Source of the DNA: Bacteroidales bacterium
GTDB lineage: Bacteria; Bacteroidota; Bacteroidia; Bacteroidales; Muribaculaceae
Assembly: GCA_014800815.1 (NCBI GenBank)
Contig: JAAVFI010000035.1
Location: 34,760-98,759, forward strand
DNA length: 64,000 bases
Reading direction: 5' to 3'
In this document: piece by piece, positions 8,458 to 17,514 of the stretch
How positions within the stretch are numbered: position 1 is the stretch's first letter
Layout: the number at the start of each line of letters is the position of its first letter
Program-made: the position numbers and the translations under genes
The notes under the pieces: model-generated
The model's input: only the letters and a program-made list of their open reading frames with translations
Told to the model about the DNA's origin: nothing
Databases searched by the model: none

Positions 8458-9333
8458 ATGAGAATGGACGGACGCCGCCGTAGCGGCAATATAGATGATC
8501 GCCGCGGCCTGAGCAGCGGTGGTAAACTGGGTATAGGCGGCGGAATAGTCGGCGTGCTCATCGTTGCCGCAATAACGCTATTCTCGGGCGGTGGCATCGG
8601 CGACGTGATTTCAAACGTGCTTGGAAGCGGAGCCGTGCAGCAGAACTATGCATCGTCGTCGTACACTCCCGATGAGGAGGACGAGCGCCTCGCCGTATTC
8701 ACATCTCAGGTCCTTGCGGGCACTGAAGACGTGTGGACCCGCGAATTTCAGCGTCAGGGTTGGGGCGAATACGAGTGTCCTAAGCTCGTGCTGTTCAGCG
8801 GTGCCGTAAATTCGGGTTGCGGTCAGGCCACTTCCCAGACCGGCCCCTTCTACTGTTCTGCCGATGAAACGGTGTATATCGACCTCGACTTCTTCAAGCA
8901 GATGCAGAGTCAGATAGGTGCGTCGGGTGATTTTGCCTACGCCTATGTCATAGCCCATGAGGTCGGGCACCACGTGCAGCACCTGCTCGGAACGCTCGAC
9001 AAAGCCCATGCCGCAATGTCGCACATGAGCGAGACTGATGCCAACAAGATGAGCGTGAGACTCGAATTGCAGGCCGATTTCTATGCCGGAGTATGGGCTG
9101 CGCTCGACAATGAGATGTTCAACTCCATAGAGCCGGGTGATGTCGAAAATGCTATCAACGCCGCCTCTAAAATCGGCGACGACTACCTGCAGCGCAAGGC
9201 CTATGGCCGCGAAATGCCGGATAGTTTCAACCACGGCCGATCGGAGCAGCGTGTGCGCTGGCTCACCAAAGGCCTGCAGACCGGCAACCCCAATTACGGC
9301 GACACATTCTCTGTCAACTACAATAGCCTATGA
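8458..9333 (+). CDS. YpfJ-family neutral zinc metallopeptidase
   Basis: A 291-residue protein with a basic N-terminus (MRMDGRRRSGNID), one membrane segment (about 24-44) and a large extracytoplasmic domain. The zinc motif HEVGHH (His167, Glu168, His171) lies in VIAHEVGHHVQHLLG, and the downstream ELQADFYAGVWA supplies the expected third ligand region. This is the YpfJ/KPN_02809 family, widely annotated as a neutral zinc metallopeptidase; its physiological substrate is unknown. The stop overlaps the ribD start by four bases. An alternative start two codons in (8464) is possible. Confidence 0.9.
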   Translation: MRMDGRRRSGNIDDRRGLSSGGKLGIGGGIVGVLIVAAITLFSGGGIGDVISNVLGSGAVQQNYASSSYTPDEEDERLAVFTSQVLAGTEDVWTREFQRQGWGEYECPKLVLFSGAVNSGCGQATSQTGPFYCSADETVYIDLDFFKQMQSQIGASGDFAYAYVIAHEVGHHVQHLLGTLDKAHAAMSHMSETDANKMSVRLELQADFYAGVWAALDNEMFNSIEPGDVENAINAASKIGDDYLQRKAYGREMPDSFNHGRSEQRVRWLTKGLQTGNPNYGDTFSVNYNSL

Positions 9334-10346
9334 CATTTTCTGACAGCGATATAGCATACATGAAGCGGGCTCTCGACCTCGCCCGCGGCGGTGCCGGACA
9401 CGTATCGCCAAACCCGATGGTCGGAGCCGTAATAGTCGCTCCCGACGGGCGTATTATAGGCGAAGGCTGGCACCGACGCTTCGGGGGACCTCATGCCGAG
9501 GTGAATGCCGTAAGGTCGGTGACCGATGCCGACAGGCACCTCTTCCCCGAGGCCACAATGTATGTAACTCTCGAACCCTGCTCGCATTACGGCAAGACGC
9601 CGCCATGCGCTTTGCTGCTTAAAGAGTGCGGTTTTGCAAGAGTCGTTGTGGCTTGCGGCGACCCAAATCCCAAGGTTGCCGGCAGAGGCATCGCCATATT
9701 GCGCGACGCCGGCATACGTGTCGACGAAGGCCTGCTCCGCGACGAGGCCTACGCTCTCAACCGCCCCTTCATGACGGCCCACCGCCTGCGCCGCCCCTAC
9801 GTGGTGCTCAAATGGGCGCAGAGCTCCGACGGCTTTATGGATGCTGTCCGCACCGACGAAAGCGCCGGCGCCTATCGTTTCTCGACAGCGCTTACCTCGC
9901 AGATTGTGCATCGTCGCCGCGCTATGGTCGATGCAATCGCCGTGGGCGCGCGTACCGTACTTGCTGATAATCCGCGACTTGACGTAAGGCTTGTCGAGGG
10001 TAGGGCACCGCAGCCAATAGTATTCGACAGGCATGGTCTGCTACGAGATGTAACTTCGCCGCTGCTCGACCGCGCTATCCTTATTGGCGACGAAAATCTC
10101 GACACAGTCCTGCACTCACTCTATTCCGACCACGGCATCACGTCGCTGCTCGTCGAGGGCGGAGCCTCACTGCTTCGCTCATTCATCGACGCCGGTCTGT
10201 GGGACGACGCCTTTGTAGAAGTATCTCCTGAGAGACTTGGCGAAAAGTGGGTAGCGAAAGCCCCCTCTCTGCCGGACGTACCCGTTGGATGCGAGTACAT
10301 CGGCGACAACATGATTTTACACTACGAAGCGCCGATAACGCATTAA
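9330..10346 (+). CDS. ribD: Bifunctional riboflavin biosynthesis deaminase/reductase
   Basis: Converts the GTP-cyclohydrolase product to 5-amino-6-ribitylamino-uracil phosphate in two steps. The 338-residue protein has a cytidine-deaminase-like domain (1-145) with zinc ligands His55 (GPHAEVNA), Cys84 (EPCSHYGKTPPC) and Cys93, and a DHFR-like reductase domain (150-338) starting RPYVVLKWAQSSDGF and including LLVEGGASLL. It overlaps the peptidase gene by four bases, suggesting translational coupling despite unrelated functions. It ends 130 bases before the DUF6242 gene, with a small CCCCG/CGGGG hairpin at 10362-10373. Confidence 0.95.
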   Translation: MTFSDSDIAYMKRALDLARGGAGHVSPNPMVGAVIVAPDGRIIGEGWHRRFGGPHAEVNAVRSVTDADRHLFPEATMYVTLEPCSHYGKTPPCALLLKECGFARVVVACGDPNPKVAGRGIAILRDAGIRVDEGLLRDEAYALNRPFMTAHRLRRPYVVLKWAQSSDGFMDAVRTDESAGAYRFSTALTSQIVHRRRAMVDAIAVGARTVLADNPRLDVRLVEGRAPQPIVFDRHGLLRDVTSPLLDRAILIGDENLDTVLHSLYSDHGITSLLVEGGASLLRSFIDAGLWDDAFVEVSPERLGEKWVAKAPSLPDVPVGCEYIGDNMILHYEAPITH

Positions 10347-10413
10347 TCTTTATTGGCAGAACCCCGCTCGGGGCGTTAAAAACATATAAATGCGCATCTC
10401 CCGCATTCTTTTC

Positions 10414-10439
10414 GCGCCAATAGTTTGTCCTATTGGCGC
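10414..10439. promoter_or_regulatory. Perfect palindrome enclosing the -33 box
   Basis: GCGCCAATAG (10414-10423) and CTATTGGCGC (10430-10439) form a perfect ten-base inverted repeat. The six-base loop TTTGTC contains the TTTG of the promoter that follows. It could be an operator for a dimeric regulator of the outer-membrane operon or a terminator for ribD; no T run follows, which favours the operator reading. Confidence 0.5.
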
Positions 10440-10455
10440 TAAAATTATAATTTTG
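10424..10455 (+). promoter_or_regulatory. Promoter of the DUF6242-uppS-bamA-skp operon
   Basis: TTTG at 10424-10427, 20 bases, then TAATTTTG at 10448-10455: a full match to the Bacteroidetes consensus. Predicted start of transcription is near 10462, about 18 bases before the DUF6242 ATG. The -33 box sits in the loop of a palindrome. Confidence 0.8.
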
Positions 10456-10479
10456 CATCTTGAAATACAGTAAACCCCA

Positions 10480-11928
10480 ATGAAGAAACTAACATCTATA
10501 TGCCTGGCGGCTTTTCTGACCGCAGCGGCCTTTACAGGATGCAACTCTGATTACGAGCCGGAGACGGTCACTTCTACATGCGTTGCCATACGGTCGTTTG
10601 CCCTCACAAAGGACGACAGCGTTATGGCCAATCTCGATACCGTTTTCTTCTCGATTAATCTTGAGGAGGGTAAAATATTCAACGCCGACTCTCTTCCTTT
10701 CGGAACAAAAGTCAACAAGCTCGTGCCGAGGATTTCATTCCTAGAGACCGTATCGGCTGCTACTCTTACCGTTACCCGCGACAACGGCACGGACACCACA
10801 TACAACTATGTGACCAACTCAACCGACTCTATCGACTTCACCAATCCCGTGAAGCTGAATGTGATATCGTATTCAGGCACAGCCTCGATGACCTACGAAA
10901 TCAAGGTGAACGTCCACAAAGTAGTGTCCGACTCTCTCGAGTGGGCTCAGTCGGCCTCAATGCCTCTCCCCACCGCGCTCTCAGGCACTCCCTCGCAGCG
11001 CACCGTCAAGACAGCCGAAGGCATCTACGTGCTCACCGCTTCCGGCTCCAACTACTCGATAGCCCGCGCCGACAATCCCGAAGCAGACTGGACACACTAT
11101 ACTCCCGCCTTCCCCGCAGGTGTAGAATACTGGACACTCTCAGCCGGTACATCGTCGCTCTACATCATTGCAAACAAGACTATTTACAGCTCTGCCGACG
11201 GTGGCCGTACATGGACCTCGACCGGCGCCCGCGCAACTCATCTCTACGGTTGCTACGAAGATGCGGTGGTAGGCGTATTCACCGAAGGTTCGACATCGAC
11301 TATCGTCACCTACCCCGAATTAGGCGCTCAGAAGGCACTCCCCGCAGGAATGCCTGTAGCAGATACTTCCGTCCCCGTCACCGTTAAATATCCCTTGGCA
11401 GCCGGCCCCCAGATTATATTCTGTGGCGGTACATGCGCCGACGGTTCTCTCTCGGCCTCGACCTGGGCTTTCGACGGCAAGTCATTTGCCGACATCAGCC
11501 TCGTAGCGCTCCCCGAGCCTCTCAAGAACACCACGATAGTTCCCTTCTTCTCGTTTACTGTCAACAACGCTTTCGTAGCCACCGAGCACTCCGTGCTCCT
11601 TGCGTTCGGCGGTGCTACCGACAGCGGTGTTTCCGATAAGACATACATCTCATTCGACTTCGGTATGACCTGGCTCGAAGGTTCGTCGCTCATTCAGCTC
11701 CCCGACTATATCCCGCCCTTCAGCATGGCACAGGCCTATACCTACGACCGCGTGCTCACTCCCTCGCGCTCAATGATATGGACCGCACCCTCGCGAGCTA
11801 CCGCTCCCGTAGAATCGTGGGAATGTCCCTACATCTATATCTTCGGTGGCGTCAATCGTGTCGGAGCCACTCAGCAGAAAGTTTGGCGAGGTACCCTTAA
11901 CCGCCTTGAATTCAAACCTATTATCTGA
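10480..11928 (+). CDS. DUF6242 domain lipoprotein
   Basis: A 482-residue predicted lipoprotein (MKKLTSICLAAFLTAAAFTG, lipidated Cys21). Residues 35-150 resemble an Ig-like N-terminal domain, and 160-480 form repeated short beta segments with BNR/kelch-like signatures such as SSADGGRTWTSTGA and CGGTCADGSLSASTWAFDG, suggesting a beta-propeller. DUF6242 proteins are Bacteroidales-specific and of unknown function. It opens the operon leading to uppS, bamA and two skp genes and has a consensus promoter 25 bases upstream. The context hints at an outer-membrane biogenesis role, which is inference only. Confidence 0.8.
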   Translation: MKKLTSICLAAFLTAAAFTGCNSDYEPETVTSTCVAIRSFALTKDDSVMANLDTVFFSINLEEGKIFNADSLPFGTKVNKLVPRISFLETVSAATLTVTRDNGTDTTYNYVTNSTDSIDFTNPVKLNVISYSGTASMTYEIKVNVHKVVSDSLEWAQSASMPLPTALSGTPSQRTVKTAEGIYVLTASGSNYSIARADNPEADWTHYTPAFPAGVEYWTLSAGTSSLYIIANKTIYSSADGGRTWTSTGARATHLYGCYEDAVVGVFTEGSTSTIVTYPELGAQKALPAGMPVADTSVPVTVKYPLAAGPQIIFCGGTCADGSLSASTWAFDGKSFADISLVALPEPLKNTTIVPFFSFTVNNAFVATEHSVLLAFGGATDSGVSDKTYISFDFGMTWLEGSSLIQLPDYIPPFSMAQAYTYDRVLTPSRSMIWTAPSRATAPVESWECPYIYIFGGVNRVGATQQKVWRGTLNRLEFKPII

Positions 11929-11934
11929 TTCTGA

Positions 11935-12648
11935 ATGATTAGTCTACGCCTGAAGTCAGTCCTCACATCCGGCTTCCGCACACTCGCGGCAGCCGTTGTG
12001 CTGTGCACCGGCTTTGCCGCTTCGGCGCAGACTGCACCCTATAAATTCGACTTCGGTGTCGATCTCGGAATGAGCGGATATATAGGAGACGCCAACGGCT
12101 CCAATATCTTCAAGCGTCCCGGCTTCGACGGCGACCTCTCCTTCCGCTACAATGGCGATACCCGTTGGGCTATCCGTGGAATGTTCTCCACCTTCGGCCT
12201 CAGCGGTTCCACCGAAGGCATGGCCAACGTCCTCCCCGACCAGGCCGTATACACCTTCTCATCGCAGATATACGAGCTCAGCGCGCGAGGTGAGTTCAAC
12301 TTCTTTGCCTACGGCATCGGCGAGACCTACAAGCGCCTCAAACGCTGGTCTCCCTACCTCACTGTCGGCATCGGCGCCGCGCTTGCCTCATCCGGCGGCA
12401 ACACCTACGTTGCTCCCACTATCCCTATGGGGCTCGGCATCAAATACAAACTCTCCGAGCGCTGGAATCTTGGCGTGGAATTTACCATGACCAAAGCTTT
12501 CAACGACCACTTCGACGGTGCCGACCTCGCCGATTTAAACCTTATTAAAACAGCGTTTTACAAGAATACCGACTGGTACTCACGCCTTACCATAGGCATC
12601 AGTTACGAATTCGGCAAACGCTGCGAAACCTGTCACTATGTCGACTAA
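11935..12648 (+). CDS. DUF6089 family outer-membrane beta-barrel protein
   Basis: A 237-residue protein with a signal peptide (about 1-31, cleavage near ASAQTAP), followed by alternating strands with glycine and aromatic belts (FDFGVDLGMSGYIGDANGSN, LTIGISYEFGKRCE). It looks like a small eight-stranded OmpW/OmpA-like barrel. DUF6089 proteins are regularly found just before the isoprenyl transferase and bamA in Bacteroidetes. Function is unknown. It starts six bases after the DUF6242 stop and overlaps uppS by 11 bases. The two cysteines near the C-terminus (RCETC) are unusual for a barrel of this kind. Confidence 0.8.
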   Translation: MISLRLKSVLTSGFRTLAAAVVLCTGFAASAQTAPYKFDFGVDLGMSGYIGDANGSNIFKRPGFDGDLSFRYNGDTRWAIRGMFSTFGLSGSTEGMANVLPDQAVYTFSSQIYELSARGEFNFFAYGIGETYKRLKRWSPYLTVGIGAALASSGGNTYVAPTIPMGLGIKYKLSERWNLGVEFTMTKAFNDHFDGADLADLNLIKTAFYKNTDWYSRLTIGISYEFGKRCETCHYVD

Positions 12649-13417
12649 TCCGGTAAATATGACAAATATTTCACACATCGATACCTCAAGACTTCCGGCT
12701 CACGTTGCCATTATTATGGACGGCAACGGCCGTTGGGCGCAGGCCCGCGGACTCGAAAGACCCGAAGGGCACGTCGAAGGAGTCAAAACCGTGCGCCGGA
12801 TTACCGAAGAAGCATCCAAAATAGGCATCGGATACCTCACGCTCTACACCTTCTCCACCGAGAACTGGAATCGTCCTCGCGAAGAAGTGGATGCCCTCAT
12901 GCTCCTCATCGTTACCGCTATCGAGCGCGAGACCCCCGACCTTATTAAAAATAATGTGCGTCTCACCGCAATAGGCGACCTCTCGCGCATGCCCGAGTTC
13001 GCCCGCACACGCCTTGAGAAATGTATCTCCGATACCTCGCACTGCACCGGACTCACACTCGTGCTCGCACTGAGCTACTCCTCGCGTTGGGAGATACTCG
13101 AAGCCGTACGCAATCTCGCCGCAAAAGCCGCGAAAGGCGAAATCAACCCCGCCGAAATATCCGAAAGCGACTTTGCTGCCGAACTCACCACCCGCGATAT
13201 CCCCGACCCCGACCTGCTGATACGCACCGGCGGAGATATGCGTGTGAGCAACTTCCTCCTCTATCAGATAGCATACACAGAACTGATGGTCACGCCTACT
13301 TACTGGCCCGACTATTCGGCTGAAGATTTCAGAAATCACATGATACAGTATCAGACACGACAGCGACGATTCGGCCTTACCGGCGAGCAAGTCTCCGGCT
13401 CCGAATCAAATTCCTGA
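12638..13417 (+). CDS. uppS: Isoprenyl transferase (undecaprenyl diphosphate synthase)
   Basis: Makes the C55 polyprenyl diphosphate carrier for peptidoglycan and surface glycans by cis-condensation of isopentenyl diphosphate. The 259-residue sequence contains the signature IIMDGNGRWAQARG (catalytic Asp28), the downstream HVEG region with His45, YAFSTENW-like YTFSTENWNRP, and the C-terminal RTGGDMRVSNFLLYQ motif. It overlaps the DUF6089 gene by 11 bases and precedes bamA by 52. An internal ATG at 12659 (MTNISHID) is an alternative start that would remove the overlap. Confidence 0.95.
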   Translation: MSTNPVNMTNISHIDTSRLPAHVAIIMDGNGRWAQARGLERPEGHVEGVKTVRRITEEASKIGIGYLTLYTFSTENWNRPREEVDALMLLIVTAIERETPDLIKNNVRLTAIGDLSRMPEFARTRLEKCISDTSHCTGLTLVLALSYSSRWEILEAVRNLAAKAAKGEINPAEISESDFAAELTTRDIPDPDLLIRTGGDMRVSNFLLYQIAYTELMVTPTYWPDYSAEDFRNHMIQYQTRQRRFGLTGEQVSGSESNS

Positions 13418-13469
13418 ACCAATCCTGTCAATACTCACAAATCCTGCAATAGATAGTCCTTCACAAATC

Positions 13470-16112
13470 ATGCGTCATACCCTAAACCTTTTCCTCGGTC
13501 TCATCCTCGTCATACTCACTCAGAGTGCGGTACCTGCCGCGGCTCAGGCTCCGGCCGATACTATCTACAACCCTCCGGTACTCTACACCTCAATGCCGTC
13601 GGTTTACGAGATTGCCGGAATCACCATCGAGGGTGCTCCGAACTACGACGATTATCTGATTCTCGGTTACGCCGGCCTTAAGGAAGGCGACAAGCTCACC
13701 ATTCCCGGCGACGATATCACCAACGCCGTGAAGCGTCTTATGCGACAGACTCTTTTCGCGCAGGCTCGTATCGAACTCGAGAAAGTAGTGGGCGACAAGG
13801 CCTGGCTCAAAATCGTGCTCCGCACTCAGCCCCGTATCAGTTCGGTGAACTATATCGGCGCCAAGAAGAGCGAAATCAAAGACCTGCAGGAACGCCTCCA
13901 GCTCCAGAAGGGCAACTCTATCACACGAAATATGGTAAACCGTGCCGAGGCTATTGTCGAAAAGTACTATAAGGACAAGGGCTTTGGCAACGTAACAGTG
14001 CGCATCGACCTCCGCGAAGACCTCTCTAATAGAGATGAGGAAATCGTCGACATCGTCATCGACAAGCACAACAAAGTGAAGGTACACAAGATTTATATCG
14101 ACGGCAACGAGGTATTCTCCGACGGTGCTATCAAGCGCACAATGAAGAAGACCAACGAGAAGAACGATATTCTCAAGATATTCAACCAGAGGAAGTTCGT
14201 TGAAAATGACTACGAAGACGACCTCAACCGAATCCTCGAAAAATACAACGAAAAAGGCTACCGCGACGCCCGCATCGTTGCCGACAGCGTGGTGCAATAC
14301 GACGATAACACCGTAGACGTTTACATCACCCTCGACGAAGGCCGCAAGTACTATATCAAGGATATCTCATGGGTAGGTAATACACTGTATCCCACCGAAG
14401 TACTCGACGACTTCCTCGGCATGAAGCCCGGCGACGTGTACAACCAGAAGCTCATGAAGAAGCGCCTCACCGACGACGACGACGCTGTGGCCAACCTCTA
14501 CATGGACAAGGGTTACCTATTCTACAACCTCGTGCCGATCGAAAGCGAAATCGAAGGCGACTCTATCAGACTCGAAATGCGAATGATGGAAGGCCCGCAG
14601 GCTCGAATCAACAACGTGGTAATCAACGGTAACGACCGTCTTTACGAAAAAGTAATCCGTCGCGAGCTGCGTGTTCGTCCGGGCGACCTCTTCAGCAAGA
14701 GCGACCTCATGCGTTCTGCTCGCGAAATCGCCCAGACCGGTCACTTCAACCCCGAGAACATGGATATACAGCCCGAGCCTAACGAAGAAAACGGTACCGT
14801 CGACATCGTATTCAACCTCGAGACAAAGAATAACGACCAGGTGGAATTCTCGCTCGGTTGGGGTCAGACAGGTATTATCGGTAAACTCCAGCTCAAGTTC
14901 TCCAACTTCTCTATCAAGAATCTCTTCTACCCGAGCACATACCGCGGCATCATCCCGCAGGGCGAAGGTCAGACATTCTCTATCAGCGCGCAGACCAATG
15001 CCCGCTACTACCAGTCCTACGCAGTGTCGTTCCTCGACCCCTGGTTCGGAGGCAAGCGACCCAACTCACTCTCCGTATCGGCATACTACAGCCGCCAGAC
15101 AGGTGTGAACTCATCGTTCTACAATAATTCTTGGGCAAACTCAAGCTACTGGGGCTCAGGCCTGGGATACTATCCCGGCAGCTACGGCGCATACGACTAC
15201 AACGACTACTACCAGAGCAGCTACGAAAATTCGCTCGACCCCAACAAGGTGCTCCAGCTCGTGGGTGTGAACATCGGCTTCGGTAAGCGTCTCAAGTGGC
15301 CCGACGACTGGTTCACATTCACCGCCGAACTCGGCTACAACTGGTACTACCTCAAGAACTGGGACTACCTCTACTATATGAACAACGGTACCTCGAATGC
15401 TATCGTGCTCGGCCTCACCCTCGCACGTAACTCTATCGACAACCCCATCTTCACACGTAGCGGTTCGATGTTCTCGCTCAACCTCCAGATCACTCCTCCC
15501 GCTCAGCTCTTCACCGGCAAGCGCGACTGGAAGAAACTCTCCGAAGAGAACACTCAGGAATCCAAGAAGCAGCTCTACCAGTGGATTGAATACTGGAAAC
15601 TCCGCTTCAAGTCTCGCACCTACACCCCGCTGTCGCAGAATCCTCAGTGGACTCCCGTGCTCATGACCCGCTTCGACTTCGGTCTTATCGGAAGCTACAA
15701 CAAGTATCTCAAGACTCCCTTCGAGACATTCTACGTCGGTGGCGACGGTATGTCAGGCTCTTACACCTACGCTACCGAGACTATCGCCCTCCGCGGTTAC
15801 GACAACGGCTCGCTCACTCCCTGGCAGAGCGAAGGCTACGCCTACACCCGCATGGGACTTGAGCTCCACTTCCCCCTCATGCTCCAGCAGTCAACCACAA
15901 TCTACGCCCTCGGCTTCGTGGAAGCAGGTAACGCATGGACCTCTGTGAGTCAGTTCAATCCCTTCTCGCTCAAGCGTTCGGCAGGTGCCGGTGTCCGCAT
16001 CCAGCTCCCCATGGTCGGCCTTATGGGTATCGACTGGGCCTACGGTTTCGACAAAGTCAACGGTGAAAGAGGCGGCAGCCACTTCCACTTCATTCTCGGT
16101 CAGGAATTCTAA
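13470..16112 (+). CDS. bamA: Outer-membrane assembly factor BamA
   Basis: The essential insertase that folds beta-barrel proteins into the outer membrane. The 880-residue protein has a signal peptide (1-25), five POTRA domains (about 45-470, seen as repeated V-I-G-N/D-G strands such as VHKIYIDGNEVFSDGAIKRT and INNVVINGNDRLYEKVIRRE) and a C-terminal 16-strand barrel. The conserved L6 loop appears as ALRGYDNGSLTP in place of VRGY, and the protein ends with the barrel signature FILGQEF. A Tyr/Gly/Asn-rich extracellular insert (about 555-590) is enlarged compared with proteobacterial BamA. Two skp genes follow on the same strand, the usual arrangement. Confidence 0.96.
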   Translation: MRHTLNLFLGLILVILTQSAVPAAAQAPADTIYNPPVLYTSMPSVYEIAGITIEGAPNYDDYLILGYAGLKEGDKLTIPGDDITNAVKRLMRQTLFAQARIELEKVVGDKAWLKIVLRTQPRISSVNYIGAKKSEIKDLQERLQLQKGNSITRNMVNRAEAIVEKYYKDKGFGNVTVRIDLREDLSNRDEEIVDIVIDKHNKVKVHKIYIDGNEVFSDGAIKRTMKKTNEKNDILKIFNQRKFVENDYEDDLNRILEKYNEKGYRDARIVADSVVQYDDNTVDVYITLDEGRKYYIKDISWVGNTLYPTEVLDDFLGMKPGDVYNQKLMKKRLTDDDDAVANLYMDKGYLFYNLVPIESEIEGDSIRLEMRMMEGPQARINNVVINGNDRLYEKVIRRELRVRPGDLFSKSDLMRSAREIAQTGHFNPENMDIQPEPNEENGTVDIVFNLETKNNDQVEFSLGWGQTGIIGKLQLKFSNFSIKNLFYPSTYRGIIPQGEGQTFSISAQTNARYYQSYAVSFLDPWFGGKRPNSLSVSAYYSRQTGVNSSFYNNSWANSSYWGSGLGYYPGSYGAYDYNDYYQSSYENSLDPNKVLQLVGVNIGFGKRLKWPDDWFTFTAELGYNWYYLKNWDYLYYMNNGTSNAIVLGLTLARNSIDNPIFTRSGSMFSLNLQITPPAQLFTGKRDWKKLSEENTQESKKQLYQWIEYWKLRFKSRTYTPLSQNPQWTPVLMTRFDFGLIGSYNKYLKTPFETFYVGGDGMSGSYTYATETIALRGYDNGSLTPWQSEGYAYTRMGLELHFPLMLQQSTTIYALGFVEAGNAWTSVSQFNPFSLKRSAGAGVRIQLPMVGLMGIDWAYGFDKVNGERGGSHFHFILGQEF

Positions 16113-16163
16113 ACCTTTTGCCTCCTCAAGCGTCTTATTGATATACACATAATTAGATAAGAT

Positions 16164-16679
16164 ATGAAAAAGACATTTATAGCACTTATTCTTGCCGTTT
16201 TCGCATGCGCGGCTGCTTCGGCACAGAAGTTCGCGCTCGTAGATATGGAGTACATCTTCAAGAATGTTCCCGCTTACGAAATGGCCAACGAGCAGCTCAA
16301 CCAGCTCTCGCAGCGCTGGCAGAAAGAGATTGAAGCCGTCGGCAAAGAAGCGGAGACTATGTACAACAACTACCTCTCCGATAAAGTATTCCTCACTCCC
16401 GAGCAGATCAAGACACGCGAAGCCGAGATTGTGGCTAAAGAAAAAGCCGCTACCGAGCTTCGCTACAAATACTTCGGCCCCGAAGGCGAACTTTACCAGA
16501 AGCGCCAGACACTCCTCAAACCTATCCAGGACGACGTGTACAACGCCGTGAAGAAGGTGGCCGAAGAGCGTGGATACCAGACGATATTCGACCGTGCTTC
16601 GTCGGCCGACATCGTATATGCCTCCCCGAGAATCGACATCAGCAACGAAGTCCTCGCAAAATTGGGATATTCCAATTAA
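16164..16679 (+). CDS. skp: OmpH/Skp family periplasmic chaperone, first copy
   Basis: A 171-residue periplasmic protein with a signal peptide (MKKTFIALILAVFACAAASA, cleavage before QKFALVD) and a long charged helical region (30-150) typical of the Skp/OmpH tentacles that hold unfolded outer-membrane proteins. It begins with the conserved KFALVDMEYIFKNVP segment. It lies 51 bases after bamA and is followed 63 bases later by a paralogue. The two probably act with BamA in delivering barrel proteins. Which copy has which client cannot be told from sequence. Confidence 0.9.
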   Translation: MKKTFIALILAVFACAAASAQKFALVDMEYIFKNVPAYEMANEQLNQLSQRWQKEIEAVGKEAETMYNNYLSDKVFLTPEQIKTREAEIVAKEKAATELRYKYFGPEGELYQKRQTLLKPIQDDVYNAVKKVAEERGYQTIFDRASSADIVYASPRIDISNEVLAKLGYSN

Positions 16680-16742
16680 TTTACTTAATTTTGCATTAGA
16701 GTTAACCGAATTATCAAAAAACAAATTTATACAAGCATTCTT

Positions 16743-17246
16743 ATGTTCAAAAAACTTCTTCTTGCCGTAGCTCTCGTTCTCCCCGTGAGCGCAATGGCGC
16801 AGAAATTTGGCGTTGTAGACCTCGAATCTATCTTCACCGCTATGCCCGAAACTACAGAGATGCAGGCTCAGATTGAGAAGACTACAAAGCAATACGAAGC
16901 CGAATCTCAGAAACTCATGGACGAGGTCAACAACCTCTACGTTGAGTTCCAGAAAGTAGCTAACGACCCCAATACTCTCGAATCTATCAAAGAGCGTCGT
17001 CGTCAGGAAATCGAAGAGAAATATCAGAAAGTTGAGCAGTTCCGCAACAACGCTCAGCAGGACCTCATGCGTCTGCAGCAGACTCTCATGGCTCCTATCC
17101 AGACCAAAGTAACCGATGCCGTTAAGTCGGTAGGTACCGAGGGTGGCTACACTTTCATCTTCCCCAACGATCCCGGTCTCATCATGTACCAGGGTGGCGA
17201 CGTTGTAGACGTTACTCCCGCCGTTAAGACCAAACTCGGAATCTGA
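16743..17246 (+). CDS. skp: OmpH/Skp family periplasmic chaperone, second copy
   Basis: A 167-residue paralogue of the preceding gene, with signal peptide (1-20, MAQ cleavage region), the KFGVVDLESIFTAMPETTEM start of the mature domain and a glutamine- and glutamate-rich coiled helix (40-125). The C-terminal GGYTFIFPNDPGLIMYQGG resembles the strand-forming ends of the Skp body. It closes the operon begun at 10480; a GC-rich hairpin follows at 17270-17296. Tandem skp copies after bamA are common in Bacteroidetes. Confidence 0.9.
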   Translation: MFKKLLLAVALVLPVSAMAQKFGVVDLESIFTAMPETTEMQAQIEKTTKQYEAESQKLMDEVNNLYVEFQKVANDPNTLESIKERRRQEIEEKYQKVEQFRNNAQQDLMRLQQTLMAPIQTKVTDAVKSVGTEGGYTFIFPNDPGLIMYQGGDVVDVTPAVKTKLGI

Positions 17247-17269
17247 TAGAATTTCGTAAGACATAATGC

Positions 17270-17296
17270 GAGGCCGCGCAGCATCTGCGCGGCCTC
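17270..17296 (+). terminator. Hairpin after the bamA-skp operon
   Basis: GAGGCCGCGCA (17270-17280) and TGCGCGGCCTC (17286-17296) form an 11-bp perfect stem with a five-base loop. Only GTTGCGTTG follows, so the T run is poor; it may be a weak terminator or an RNA-stabilising 3' structure. Confidence 0.5.
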
Positions 17297-17344
17297 GTTG
17301 CGTTGATTTAGCTGCAAACACTTGCATAATCCCGCAATTTTGAG

Positions 17345-17352
17345 TAATTTTG
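17345..17352 (+). promoter_or_regulatory. Likely -7 box for the lipid operon
   Basis: TAATTTTG at 17345-17352 matches TAnnTTTG, with CTTG at 17321-17324 at the right 20-base spacing. The resulting leader to the ATG at 17515 would be about 155 bases. Confidence 0.45.
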
Positions 17353-17514
17353 GCAAAGATTACTGAAATTAACAGAGGTCGCGAGGCCACTTATCGGTGT
17401 GAGATATGATTCAAGCGCCTGTGTTTCAGTCGTTAAGCTAATAAACTATCTGAAAATTTTTCTCCCGAGAGCATTATTTTCAGTCATTATCATGTTTTAA
17501 AACAACTGCAGATC

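Noticed and set aside
15891..17390. 499-codon reverse frame across bamA end and both skp genes
   Set aside because: Shadow of three supported plus-strand genes; Val/Phe/Leu-rich composition is typical of antisense frames.
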